DNA of 49,847 bases from an uncultured Collinsella sp. (GCA_900543615.1 UQSC01000002.1:1-49847); one strand, 5' to 3'. Shown: positions 33,720-42,123, numbered from the stretch's first letter. The notes: generated from the sequence alone by a model not told the origin. Numbers and translations are program-made.

Positions 33720-33889
33720 GGAAATCGCATCCCATTTCGAGCGTCAATGATGGGACACAGTTTCCGCCAGAAGGCTCAACCGGAAAGTGCGACCCGTTAT
33801 TTGGCTGGATTCTGGGACGCAGTTTCCGCTGAGCGACCCTGGCGGAAAGTACATCCCATTCTGGACGCAAATTCCGGGACGCAGCTTCC
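33720..33889. repeat. Hairpin array: three units at an exact 62-bp spacing
   Basis: This fills most of the 356-base gap between the HPr-like start and the aspS stop. Each unit has a left arm GGAAAGTNCATCCC-like (33720, 33782, 33844) and a right arm GGGACGCAGTTTCC-like (ending 33765, 33827, 33889). The arms pair imperfectly, so each unit folds into a hairpin with an unrelated loop. Left arms are 62 bases apart in both steps. No coding capacity or spacer-like behaviour is seen. Confidence 0.75.
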
Positions 33890-33930
33890 TCGACGTCCGG
33901 TCGCCCCATGCCCTCACAACCTCGGCGCAT

Positions 33931-33965
33931 AAAAAACGAGGGAAGGCACGCGTCCTTCCCTCGTT
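33931..33965 (-). terminator. Terminator after aspS
   Basis: AACGAGGGAAGG (33935-33946) and CCTTCCCTCGTT (33954-33965) form a perfect 12-bp stem, followed on the minus strand by six T. It lies 23 bases after the aspS stop. Confidence 0.93.
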
Positions 33966-33988
33966 GTGGGCATTATGTAGCCGCTCGC

Positions 33989-35776
33989 CTACATCAGGCG
34001 CAGGCTGACGTCCTTGAGCTGGGCGCCGGAAACGGCACTCGGGGCGCCCGACATAAGGTCGGAGCCGCTGGCCGTCTTGGGGAACGCCATGACGTCGCGG
34101 ATGGAGTCGGAACCGGTGAGCAGCATGCACACGCGGTCCAGGCCCAGAGCGAAACCGCCCATCGGGGGCGCACCAAACTTGAGGGCCTCCATGAGGAAGC
34201 CGAACTGAGACTCGGCGCGCTCCTCGGTAAAGCCCAGGAGCTTGAGCATGGACATCTGCATCTCGGCGTTGTGGATACGCATACCGCCGCCGCCGGCCTC
34301 AAAGCCGTCCATGACAAAGTCGTAGGTGCAAGAACCGGCTGCCAACGGGTCGGCCTCGATCTTAGCGATGTCGGTCTCGGTCGGCAGGGTGAAGGGCTGA
34401 TGCTCGGCGGCATAGGCCTTGCGGTCCTCATCCCAGTGGAACAGCGGGAAGTTGACGACCCACAGGAAGTCGTGGCCCTCGCGCTTGATCTCAAGCGCGT
34501 TGGCCATGTGGGAACGCATGCCACCCAGGATCTCGTCGGAAAGCAGGCGCGGGCCGGCGGCGAACATCACAAGGTCGCCGGGCTCGACATCCATGCGCTC
34601 GCGCAGAGCCGCCATCTCCTCGTCCGAGAAGAACTTGACGATGGGGCTGTTGATGGAGCCGTCCTCGCGGAAAGCGATCCACGCCAGACCCTTGGTGCCA
34701 AACGTGGAGGCCACGCCGGCAAGCTTATCGATCTTGGCACGTGCCCAGGCACCGGCGCCCTTGGCGTTGATGGCCTTGACGACAGAGCCCTCCTCATTTG
34801 CGGCGGTCGCAAAGACCTTGAACTTGGAGTTGGCAAAGATGTCGGTCAGGTCGACCAGGTGCATGCCATAGCGGGTATCGGGCTTGTCGGAGCCATAGGT
34901 GTCCATGGCATCCCAGTAGTTCATGCGACGCAGCGGCGTGGGCATCTCGACACCCATGCGACCGAAGGCATCGGCAAGAACCTCTTCGAGCGCGCTCATG
35001 ACATCGTTCTGGTCCACGAAGGACATCTCGATATCGACCTGGGTGAACTCGGGCTGACGGTCGGCACGCAGGTCCTCGTCGCGGAAGCACTTGGCAACCT
35101 GGTAGTAGCGCTCGACGCCACCGACCATGAGCAGCTGCTTCAGAAGCTGCGGGGACTGCGGCAGGGCGTAGAAGTTGCCCGGCTGGATGCGGCTGGGGAC
35201 GATGAAGTCGCGGGCGCCCTCGGGCGTGGACTTGAACAGGGAGGGCGTCTCGACCTCCATGAACTCACGGTTGTGCAGCGCCTCGCGAATGGCAAAGGTA
35301 AAGTCGGAGCGCAGCTTGAGGTTGGCCATCATCTCGGGACGACGGAGGTCAAGATAGCGATAGCGCAGACGGGTGTCCTCGCTGGTCTCGATGCCGTCCT
35401 CGATCTGGAACGGCGGGGTGACGGACGTGTTGAGAACCTCGGCGTGGTCGGTCAGGACCTCGATCTCGCCGGTCGCGAGCTTGGTGTTGGTGGTCTCCTC
35501 GCCACGGGCGCGCACGACGCCGTGAATCTTGATGGGCCACTCGGGACGCATGGTCTCGGCGATCTTAAAGGCATCGCCATCGGAGTGCTCGGGGTCGAAG
35601 GTGAGCTGCGTGATGCCCTCGCGGTCGCGAAGGTCGCAGAAGATAAGGCCGCCGTGGTCGCGGCGACGGCTCACCCAACCGGTGAGGGTGACCTCTTCGC
35701 CCACGTTCTCGAAGCGAAGCTCGCCGCAGGTACGGGTGTGCATGGAATGCTCATCGATGGGACGGGTCTGGCTCAT
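33989..35776 (-). CDS. aspS: Aspartate-tRNA ligase AspS
   Basis: A 595-residue class II synthetase of bacterial type. The N-terminal OB fold carries GWVSRRRDHGGLIFCDLRD. The catalytic core has motif 2 (FRDEDLRADRQPEFTQVDIE) and motif 3 (GGFALGLDRVCMLL), with the bacterial GAD insertion between. The start follows AAGGAGG at 9 bases. A GCCGCCC/GGGCGGC leader hairpin lies at 35807-35831. Whether it charges only tRNA-Asp or also tRNA-Asn is not shown by this window. Confidence 0.97.
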   Translation of the reverse strand: MSQTRPIDEHSMHTRTCGELRFENVGEEVTLTGWVSRRRDHGGLIFCDLRDREGITQLTFDPEHSDGDAFKIAETMRPEWPIKIHGVVRARGEETTNTKLATGEIEVLTDHAEVLNTSVTPPFQIEDGIETSEDTRLRYRYLDLRRPEMMANLKLRSDFTFAIREALHNREFMEVETPSLFKSTPEGARDFIVPSRIQPGNFYALPQSPQLLKQLLMVGGVERYYQVAKCFRDEDLRADRQPEFTQVDIEMSFVDQNDVMSALEEVLADAFGRMGVEMPTPLRRMNYWDAMDTYGSDKPDTRYGMHLVDLTDIFANSKFKVFATAANEEGSVVKAINAKGAGAWARAKIDKLAGVASTFGTKGLAWIAFREDGSINSPIVKFFSDEEMAALRERMDVEPGDLVMFAAGPRLLSDEILGGMRSHMANALEIKREGHDFLWVVNFPLFHWDEDRKAYAAEHQPFTLPTETDIAKIEADPLAAGSCTYDFVMDGFEAGGGGMRIHNAEMQMSMLKLLGFTEERAESQFGFLMEALKFGAPPMGGFALGLDRVCMLLTGSDSIRDVMAFPKTASGSDLMSGAPSAVSGAQLKDVSLRLM

Positions 35777-36032
35777 ACCAGTGATCCTCCTTTATGGATC
35801 TGTGCCGCCCCGTGTCGTTCCGGGCGGCGTCGTACAGATTTGCCCAGCCTGCGTAAACCGCGCAGCCGGACATGGCGTTCTATCTTATCGCACCCGCGTC
35901 GATGTGCCGTGAAAAAGTGGCTCCTGCCCAAAGACTTGACGGAGACGAAACAATTGACGCACCGTGGCCGTCGCTCAGGCTTGCGGCGTGCGACAATGTG
36001 CCCCAATACAACTGCACTCGGAAAGGCCCGCC

Positions 36033-36668
36033 ATGACTGCACGCTTCATCGTTATGGATATCGACTCCACGCTCATCAACCAGGAGGTCATCGACCTGTT
36101 GGGCGAGGAGGCCGGCGTAGGCGAGCAAGTGGCGAAGATCACTGAGCGCGCCATGCGCGGCGAGCTCGACTTTAAGCAGGCGCTCGAGGAGCGCGTGGGG
36201 CTGCTTGCCGGCTTGGACGAGAGTGTGTTCGAGCGCACCTTTGCGCGCGTGACGTTTACCCCCGGCGCGCTGGAGCTTGTGCGCTCGGCGCACAGCAAGG
36301 GCTGGAAGGTCGGCGTGGTGAGCGGCGGCTTCCACGAGGTCGCCGACAAGATCGTGGCCGCCGCGGGCATCGATTTTTGCCTGGCCAACCGTCTGGAAGT
36401 CGTGGACGGCAAGCTCACGGGTAAGCTGGCGGCAGACATTGTGACCAAGGAGTCCAAGCTCATCCAGCTGCTGGACTGGGCGGTTGAGTGCGGTGTCGAT
36501 ATGGCCCACACGGTCGCTATTGGCGACGGGGCAAACGACATCCCCATGATTCAGGCCGCGGGCACGGGCATCGCGTTTTGCGCCAAGCCCAAGACGCGCG
36601 AAGCCGCCCCATTTGCCATCGACGAGCGCAACCTGATGCTCGCCATGGACATCATCCTGCGTGACTAG
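36033..36668 (+). CDS. serB: Phosphoserine phosphatase SerB-like HAD hydrolase
   Basis: A 211-residue HAD-superfamily phosphatase of the SerB type. Motif I is MDIDSTL with nucleophile Asp9 and acid Asp11. Motif II is VVSGGF, motif III is the Lys in TKESK, and motif IV is GDGANDIPM. There is no N-terminal ACT domain, so it is the short form. The last step of serine synthesis is the likely role, though related HADs use other phosphomonoesters. The start at 36033 follows GGAAAGG. It is divergent from aspS and is followed by the lar genes after a 114-base gap that holds an inverted repeat. Confidence 0.88.
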   Translation: MTARFIVMDIDSTLINQEVIDLLGEEAGVGEQVAKITERAMRGELDFKQALEERVGLLAGLDESVFERTFARVTFTPGALELVRSAHSKGWKVGVVSGGFHEVADKIVAAAGIDFCLANRLEVVDGKLTGKLAADIVTKESKLIQLLDWAVECGVDMAHTVAIGDGANDIPMIQAAGTGIAFCAKPKTREAAPFAIDERNLMLAMDIILRD

Positions 36669-36704
36669 TCGATCCTTCTAACAATAGAATCAGTCTGTCC
36701 TATA

Positions 36705-36738
36705 GTTTCCGAACAATTTTGTCTTAGTGTTCGGAAAC
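36705..36738. promoter_or_regulatory. Perfect 11-bp inverted repeat upstream of larB
   Basis: GTTTCCGAACA (36705-36715) is exactly inverted at 36728-36738 with a 12-base spacer, ending 44 bases before the larB start. There is no T run behind it, so an operator for a dimeric regulator, perhaps the TetR-type protein of this locus, is more likely than a terminator. Confidence 0.55.
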
Positions 36739-36782
36739 ATACCCTTTGAGTGCTAGACTTTGCGCCGTCGAAGGGAACATAT

Positions 36783-37565
36783 ATGGATAAGCGAGATCTT
36801 GAGCAATTGCTGAGCGATGTTGCCGACGGAGTAGTCACCCCGGCAGTCGCCCTCACGCGCCTCCAGACGGCGCCAACCGCCGATCTGGGTTTTGCGCAGC
36901 TCGATCTTTCGCGCGGGGTGCGCCAGGGAGCCGGCGAGGTTGTCTACGGCGCCGGTAAAACCGCCGAGCAAATTGCCGCCATTATCGAAGCGCTGCGCGA
37001 TGCCGGTCAGGAGCGCATCCTGGTCACGCGCCTGGACAGCGAAAAAGCAGCCCGTACCTCGGAGCTTCTCGGCAACGACATCGACCTGGGATATGCCCCG
37101 AACGCCCAGCTCGCCCTGGTGGGTGGCAAGCCCTCCCCCACCGGTAACGGACGCGTTGTCGTCGCCTGCGCCGGCACGAGCGACTTACCCGTCGCCGAAG
37201 AAGCCGCGTTGACGGCCGAGTTCTATGGCAACGAGGTCGACCGCCTCTACGACGTAGGTGTCGCCGGCCTGCACCGCCTGCTCGCGCATGCCGAGGAACT
37301 TGCCCAGGCGCAGGTGGTCATCGCCATCGCCGGCATGGAGGGCGCGCTGGCGAGCGTTATCGGCGGTCTGGTGAGCTGTCCGGTCATCGCCGTTCCCACC
37401 AGCGTTGGCTACGGCGCAAGTTTTGGTGGCGTAGCTGCACTGCTCGCCATGCTCAACTCCTGTGCCAGCGGCGTTTCGGTCGTCAATATCGACAACGGCT
37501 TTGGCGCCGCTTACCAGGCAAGTCTTATCAATCATCTGAGCGCCGGCACACCCCGCGCCCGCTAA
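36783..37565 (+). CDS. larB: LarB, pyridinium-3,5-biscarboxylic acid mononucleotide synthase
   Basis: A 260-residue protein of the LarB family, which carboxylates and hydrolyses nicotinic acid adenine dinucleotide in the first step of nickel-pincer nucleotide synthesis. The N-terminal part (1-110) includes LDLSRGVRQGAGEVVYGAGKT. The PurE-like C-terminal half contains VVACAGTSDLPVAEEA and the GVGYGASFGGVAAL-type end, here SVGYGASFGGVAALLAMLNSC. The start follows GAAGGGA. It lies 10 bases upstream of larC, forming an operon. Confidence 0.94.
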   Translation: MDKRDLEQLLSDVADGVVTPAVALTRLQTAPTADLGFAQLDLSRGVRQGAGEVVYGAGKTAEQIAAIIEALRDAGQERILVTRLDSEKAARTSELLGNDIDLGYAPNAQLALVGGKPSPTGNGRVVVACAGTSDLPVAEEAALTAEFYGNEVDRLYDVGVAGLHRLLAHAEELAQAQVVIAIAGMEGALASVIGGLVSCPVIAVPTSVGYGASFGGVAALLAMLNSCASGVSVVNIDNGFGAAYQASLINHLSAGTPRAR

Positions 37566-37575
37566 GGAGCATTCC

Positions 37576-38487
37576 ATGTCCAATCATCAGCACACGCTTA
37601 TCATCGACGGCACCTCGGGCATCAGCGGCGATATGACCGTCGCGGCCCTGCTCGACCTGGGCGCCAGCGAGGAGCACCTGCGCGAACAGCTCGCCACACT
37701 GCCGGTCGACGGCTTTACGATCGCCGTCACGCGCGTAAACAAGCATGGCATCGACGCCTGCGATTTCGACGTTCAGCTGGCAGAAGAGTTCGAGAACCAC
37801 GACCACGACATGGCATGGCTCTACGGCAACGAAGCAGCTGCCGAGCACACGCACGAGCACGAGCACCACCATCATGACCATGACGAGCATGAGCACTGCC
37901 ATGAGCATGATCATGAGACCCACGGCCATGGCCACGAGGGTCACCATCACGCCCACCACCATCACCACCGTTCTTTGGCGGACGTCACCGCTATCATCGA
38001 CGGCTCGCAGCTAAGCGATGGCACCAAGCGTCGTGCGCTCGCCATCTTTACCGCGCTCGCCGCCGCCGAGGCAAAGGCCCACGGCAAAACGCCCGAGACC
38101 GTCATGTTCCACGAGGTAGGCGCCGTCGATTCCATCGTCGACGTCTGCTCTGTCGCCATCTGCCTCGATGACCTAGGTATTGAGGACATCGTGGTCGAAT
38201 CGCTCTCCGAAGGCCACGGAACCATTCGCTGCGCCCACGGCCCTATGCCCATTCCCGTCCCCGCTGTCGTCAACCTGTGCCAGGCGGGCAATATCGCCCT
38301 CACGCCCGCACCGGTCGCTGGCGAGCTCGTGACGCCCACGGGCGCCGCCATCGTCACCGCGCTGCGCACGTCCGAGCACCTGCCGGCACGCTACCACATC
38401 GAGGCCGTCGGCTACGGCGCCGGCAAGCGCCCCTACGAGGGTTGCTCCGGCACGCTCCGTTGTCTACTCGTTGACGTGGATGCATAG
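37576..38487 (+). CDS. larC: LarC N-terminal part (LarC1-like) with a His-rich nickel-binding stretch
   Basis: A 303-residue protein matching the LarC1 half of the nickel insertase that completes the pincer cofactor of lactate racemase. The start IIDGTSGISGDMTVAALLDLG and the middle FHEVGAVDSIVDV and GHGTIRCAHGPMPIPVPAV are family hallmarks. Residues 91-131 contain 24 His among 41 residues with Asp/Glu, a nickel-storage stretch. The LarC2 part, usually joined by a ribosomal frameshift or in the same frame to about 420 residues, is absent: a stop is followed after 2 bases by the tetR-type gene. Function with LarC1 alone is therefore in doubt. Confidence 0.9.
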   Translation: MSNHQHTLIIDGTSGISGDMTVAALLDLGASEEHLREQLATLPVDGFTIAVTRVNKHGIDACDFDVQLAEEFENHDHDMAWLYGNEAAAEHTHEHEHHHHDHDEHEHCHEHDHETHGHGHEGHHHAHHHHHRSLADVTAIIDGSQLSDGTKRRALAIFTALAAAEAKAHGKTPETVMFHEVGAVDSIVDVCSVAICLDDLGIEDIVVESLSEGHGTIRCAHGPMPIPVPAVVNLCQAGNIALTPAPVAGELVTPTGAAIVTALRTSEHLPARYHIEAVGYGAGKRPYEGCSGTLRCLLVDVDA

Positions 38488-38489
38488 CC

Positions 38490-39029
38490 ATGGATGCCCG
38501 CAAAGAAAAAAGCCGCGCTGCCATCGTTGCAGCGTTCTCCGAGCTGCTACGCGAAGAGGATTACGGCAAGATTACCGTCGGCGACATCATCGCTCGTGCC
38601 CATGTTGGTCGGGCCACGTTCTACGGCCTCTTCAAGAGCAAAGACGACCTACTGTCCGAGCTCGTGAACGACATCTGCACCCACGCCCTCGACGACGATG
38701 GTACGCCGCTCGACGACCCGCTCGTGCAGGTCGAGCATATCCTCAACAACCTCTGGGAGCGCCGCCAGGGCGTTCGAGCCCTCGTAGCCGGCGCCGGCTC
38801 ACGCGTCTTCGCCGACTGCCTACGCAAGACCATCATGTCACGAGCAGCCGAAACCGTCCCCACCGATCCAAACGGCCCCGCCGCCACCATGGACCGAAGC
38901 TTCCTACTACACCACATAGCCTCAAGCTTCGTAGGAATGGTCCAATGGTGGGCCTGGCACAACTTCCAAGCAGATAAGGCCGACGTAGCCAAAGACTACC
39001 TATCAGCCATAAAACCCCTCTTCAACTAA
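38490..39029 (+). CDS. TetR/AcrR-family transcriptional regulator
   Basis: A 179-residue regulator. Residues 5-52 are the TetR helix-turn-helix (IVAAFSELLREEDYGKITVGDIIARAHVGRATFYGLFKSKDDLL). The C-terminal domain is a helical effector and dimerisation region that ends LSAIKPLFN. It begins 2 bases after the larC stop, with no separate ribosome site, so translation is likely coupled to larC. It is not a Crp-type LarR as in Lactobacillus, so the lar genes would be controlled differently here (inference). Confidence 0.88.
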   Translation: MDARKEKSRAAIVAAFSELLREEDYGKITVGDIIARAHVGRATFYGLFKSKDDLLSELVNDICTHALDDDGTPLDDPLVQVEHILNNLWERRQGVRALVAGAGSRVFADCLRKTIMSRAAETVPTDPNGPAATMDRSFLLHHIASSFVGMVQWWAWHNFQADKADVAKDYLSAIKPLFN

Positions 39030-39184
39030 GTAAGAAACTCATCCCAAAGCATCGCCCCAACCCAGGCCGCCACGCATCCCAAAGTGTCATTCACACTTCA
39101 ACGCCCCCAACAGCAAAGTGCCCACCACATCCAAATTCAGATATATATGTTGGTTGCTTGTTCGAACGCAACTGGATTCCCGCA

Positions 39185-39311
39185 GGGTCCGGCATAGGTT
39201 AACTTTCCGCCGCACTCCGCAGGACGCAAGAAGCTCCCGCCGCACGAAGTGCGCAGCGGGAGCTTCTTGCATGTCCGAGGACGCGGCGGAAAGTTAACCT
39301 ATGCCGGACCC
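39185..39311. repeat. 127-nt structured hairpin element, copy E1
   Basis: The 306-base gap between the convergent tetR-type and larD genes holds this element; nothing else clear is seen in the gap. Outer arms of 29 bp (39185-39213 and 39283-39311) pair perfectly. Internal loops ACTCCGCAGGAC (39214-39225) and ATGTCCGAGGAC (39271-39282) face each other. An inner 15-bp stem (39226-39240 with 39256-39270) is capped by CGCAC-GAA-GTGCG. It ends 24 bases from the larD stop. No T run follows, so it is not a normal terminator. It shares design, not arm sequence, with the element at 42124-42250. Confidence 0.85.
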
Positions 39312-39335
39312 GGGCGTTATATCAATTGTCTTGGA

Positions 39336-40067
39336 CTAGAACATGCCCAAGAAACCATGCACAAACAGCGCGGCCAGAGCGGCACCGACAAACGGAGCGA
39401 TGCCAGGAACAAGCAGGCCGTACTTCCAGTTGTTGTCAGCCTTGTTCTTGATCGGCAGCACCTGATAGGCCATGCGAGGACCAAGGTCACGAGCCTGGTT
39501 CATGGCGAAGCCGGTGATGCCGCCCATGCCCATGCCAACGGCCCAAACGATCAGGCCGACGCAGATGGCGAGCATCAGAACGTTCTCGCCGGCGCGGCTA
39601 GCGGCAGCAAGGATGGCGCTGATGAACACAAAGGTGCAGATAGCCTCGCAGAAGAAGTTACGGGCATAGTTCGTGCCCTCGGTGGTGGGGTTGGTCGAGA
39701 AGATGTTGCGCTGGGCAATGGGGTCGACGACGCCCTCGGAAGCCTTGAACTCATCGGCATACATAAGCCAAGCGATTACGGCGCCCACAAAGCCGCCGAG
39801 CATATCGGCAATCATGAAGGGGATGCAGCTGCTCCACGGCACCAGGCCTACGATGCACTGGGCAAGCACCATAGCCGGGTTCATGCACACGGCGCCGCCA
39901 AAGACAAACAGGCAGACCGAGATGCCAAAAGACCAAGTGGTGATGGCAAACATATGGCCGGAGCCCTGATACTTGGTGCCCTTGAGCACGGTATCGCAGT
40001 GTACGCCCACGCCAAAGATGATCATGAGGGCCGTTGCGCCGAATTCGCAGAGGAGTTTGGTAAGCAT
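39336..40067 (-). CDS. larD: LarD-type lactate/glycerol channel (aquaporin family)
   Basis: A 243-residue MIP channel with six membrane helices. The first selectivity motif is NPA at 63-65. The second is NQARDLGPR starting at Asn190, with Gln replacing the usual Pro. This aquaglyceroporin group includes the lactic-acid channel of lactate racemase operons. It follows larA on the same strand with a 49-base gap, which supports lactate transport. Glycerol transport remains possible by sequence alone. Confidence 0.87.
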   Translation of the reverse strand: MLTKLLCEFGATALMIIFGVGVHCDTVLKGTKYQGSGHMFAITTWSFGISVCLFVFGGAVCMNPAMVLAQCIVGLVPWSSCIPFMIADMLGGFVGAVIAWLMYADEFKASEGVVDPIAQRNIFSTNPTTEGTNYARNFFCEAICTFVFISAILAAASRAGENVLMLAICVGLIVWAVGMGMGGITGFAMNQARDLGPRMAYQVLPIKNKADNNWKYGLLVPGIAPFVGAALAALFVHGFLGMF

Positions 40068-40116
40068 AAAACCTTATCTTTCTTGTCGGTTATAAACGAT
40101 TCGTTTAGGCCGCGCG

Positions 40117-41394
40117 CTAGTGCTGAGCGACGACAACGCCCAGGCCATCGGGAATGACGGCCACCTTGGCATCGGCACCCTTCATCTCAAAGGCGAGCTT
40201 GAGCGCCTCCTCGAGGGTGTTGACCGGCGTCATGTGCATATCCTTAATCATCTGGTGATCGCACAGGTCGGTAACCATGATCACAGGGTGATGTGCCAGG
40301 ACGCGGGCAAAAATCTGGCTCGTCCACTGATCGGGCAGGGTCTCGTCCTTGGGACGATCGATGCAGGCACGCTCAAACTCTGCCGGATCGTTGTCGGCGA
40401 TGTTGTGATAGAAGCCCTCGCCACCGTGACCGTCGGCACAACCGGCAACGTCGATAATCACACCGCCCTCGGGAAGCGTGGCCTCGGCAGAGCACATGCC
40501 CTTCACGGCCTGGTAGATGTTCTGGTCGAGCGGGTAGCCGCCGTTGGTGGTGATGGCAATCTCGCACTCGACGGGCTCAACGCCGGCAAGGCTCTTCACG
40601 AACTCGCAGCCAGCCTCGTGTGCCTTGTGGATGTCACCGGCGAAGGAGCCGATGACCTCATGCTTGCCGTTGAGCACCACGTTCAGCACAAAGGCAAGGT
40701 GAGCCATCTCGGCGGCGGCGAACATGTCCTCGCTCACGTGGTTGTGGCACAGGTTGCCGGCACGCGAATGGGAATCATTCACAAACTGACCGTTATGGTT
40801 GTACATGATGGTCTTGTAGCTGGCGATACCGGGAAGGACGGACTTACGGCTGCCAGAGAACCCGGCAAAGAAGTGCGGCTCAATGAAGCCCTCGGCAAGC
40901 AGCAGATCGCAATCGACGGCAATCTTGTTGATGATGCACTCGCCACCAGAAGGCAGGGTGCCGATCTTTTTCATCATGCTGTCGTCAGTCGCGACGTGCA
41001 TAACGATTTCCTCGTTGGCAACGATCTCCTCGCCGTACTTGTTGACGAGCTCCTCGTGCGTCGACGGACGATGCATACCCGTAGCAACCAAAATACGCAC
41101 GCGAGCCTCGGGCGCAGCGGAATGGATGTGATGCAGCAGAATAGGCATCGTCACACGCGAGGGAACGGGGCGCGTATGGTCGGAGCTAATGATGACGATA
41201 TCCTTCTTGCCAGCACAAAGCTCCTCGAGTGAAGGCGAGCCATAAGGGTTGGCAAGCGACTCCTCTACCAGCTCTTCCTGCGATTTCGTGGTCTTAAACT
41301 CGTTTTGATGACCCTCCATCACACCCGCGAAGTTCTTATCCTCGAGCTCCAGATGCAACGTCTTGTGGTCAAACGGCAGTTCACATTCAAACAA
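40117..41394 (-). CDS. larA: Nickel-dependent lactate racemase LarA
   Basis: A 425-residue LarA-family racemase. With a TTG start at 41394 the residues that bind or work with the nickel-pincer cofactor in Lactobacillus LarA fall at the same numbers: Asp72, Arg75, His108, His174, Lys184 and His200. Segments are SDHTRPVP, GMHRP, EPHFFAGFSGSRKSVLPG and YNHNGQF. This agreement supports the start, which has GAGGG 9 bases before it; longer in-frame extension lacks conservation. Other LarA homologues act on other 2-hydroxy acids, but the larD and larB/larC neighbours favour lactate. A terminator-like hairpin lies in the leader. Confidence 0.9.
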   Translation of the reverse strand: MFECELPFDHKTLHLELEDKNFAGVMEGHQNEFKTTKSQEELVEESLANPYGSPSLEELCAGKKDIVIISSDHTRPVPSRVTMPILLHHIHSAAPEARVRILVATGMHRPSTHEELVNKYGEEIVANEEIVMHVATDDSMMKKIGTLPSGGECIINKIAVDCDLLLAEGFIEPHFFAGFSGSRKSVLPGIASYKTIMYNHNGQFVNDSHSRAGNLCHNHVSEDMFAAAEMAHLAFVLNVVLNGKHEVIGSFAGDIHKAHEAGCEFVKSLAGVEPVECEIAITTNGGYPLDQNIYQAVKGMCSAEATLPEGGVIIDVAGCADGHGGEGFYHNIADNDPAEFERACIDRPKDETLPDQWTSQIFARVLAHHPVIMVTDLCDHQMIKDMHMTPVNTLEEALKLAFEMKGADAKVAVIPDGLGVVVAQH

Positions 41395-41515
41395 TGACGA
41401 GCGCCCTCTTCCTTTCAACTGACACACTAGATAAACCGTTGGAAGGATACGCCGCTCACCGAAAAACTCCACCGTCCACCGACTCATTAACACAACGTTC
41501 ATATTTGACCCACAA

Positions 41516-41550
41516 CAAAACGGCCGCGATCCCAAACGGGACCGCAGCCG
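41516..41550 (-). terminator. Terminator-like hairpin in the larA leader
   Basis: CGGCCGCGATCCC (41521-41533) and GGGACCGCAGCCG (41538-41550) pair with two mismatches around a 4-base loop. On the minus strand TTTTGTTGT follows. It lies 122 bases before the larA start, with no intact gene upstream, so attenuation of larA or termination of an unseen transcript is possible. Confidence 0.6.
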
Positions 41551-41707
41551 CCTGTAAAAGACACAATAGACAGGATGACTTACGCAGCGCCGAGGCAAAC
41601 ATCTACCCCGAGATGTACGCACGTAAGCCATTTTGTATAAATGCGTTAATATAATGCATAAAATGGTGCATGGATTTCAAACCGTAACAGGGTAGTACCC
41701 TCCGGAG

Positions 41708-41945
41708 CGTGCATTTTTGCGAGTATTCAGTATCGCGGGATAAGATTTTGGTGTCAAAAGTCTTTCAAAAGGTAGATAGTCCTCATGACTCGTCCCATCT
41801 GGATAGCATACGGCGAGAAACCAGCCATATATGAACGTCGCCAAAGCCCAATCATCGTGCAAAAGCATCAACAAAGGCAGCGAAAGCCGGCTATGGCCTT
41901 ATGCATCAATCTTTGGCTGCTGAAAACTCCGTTTTTTGCACGTCG
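41708..41945. repeat. Second inverted pair of the ATTTTTG-GAGTATTCAG motif
   Basis: CGTGCATTTTTGCGAGTAT (41708-41726, motif to 41736) and an inverted relative GCTGAAAACTCCGTTTTTTG (41919-41938, to 41945) enclose about 180 bases. They match the ends of the element at 23091-23289, although the second copy has its A tract changed to a T tract. The enclosed DNA has short open frames with no recognisable product. An AT-rich promoter-like stretch (TATAAT-type, 41635-41666) lies just outside. Confidence 0.55.
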
Positions 41946-41997
41946 CCCCAAGCACCACCCTCACCCAGCGGCTAATCCGCCAAAGGTCGGACATCGC

Positions 41998-42121
41998 AGG
42001 GCCCGCCATAGGTTTACTTTTAGGCACACTCCACAGGACGCAAGAAGCCCTCGCCGCACTCCACATTAGGCGCGAAGCGCACTTTAATCCCTTCAGCTTT
42101 AATCCCTGCAGACCGAGGACG
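41998..42121. repeat. Decayed copy E3 of the 127-nt hairpin element
   Basis: Bases 41998-42060 resemble the left half of E1 (39184-39245), including CATAGGTTTAC, ACTCCACAGGACGCAAGAAG and GCCGCAC. The cap survives as GCGC-GAA-GCGC (42070-42080) and the right loop motif as GACCGAGGACG (42111-42121). The outer right arm is missing and the next element starts at 42124, so this looks like a degenerate copy interrupted or abutted by E2. Confidence 0.6.
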
Positions 42122-42123
42122 AA

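Noticed and set aside
33720..33889. CRISPR array
   Set aside because: There are only three units, each unit is an imperfect hairpin pair rather than an exact repeat, and no cas gene is present.
35777..36032. T-box or other riboswitch before aspS
   Set aside because: A leader hairpin is visible at 35807-35831, but there is no T-box specifier loop, antiterminator bulge or terminator pair.
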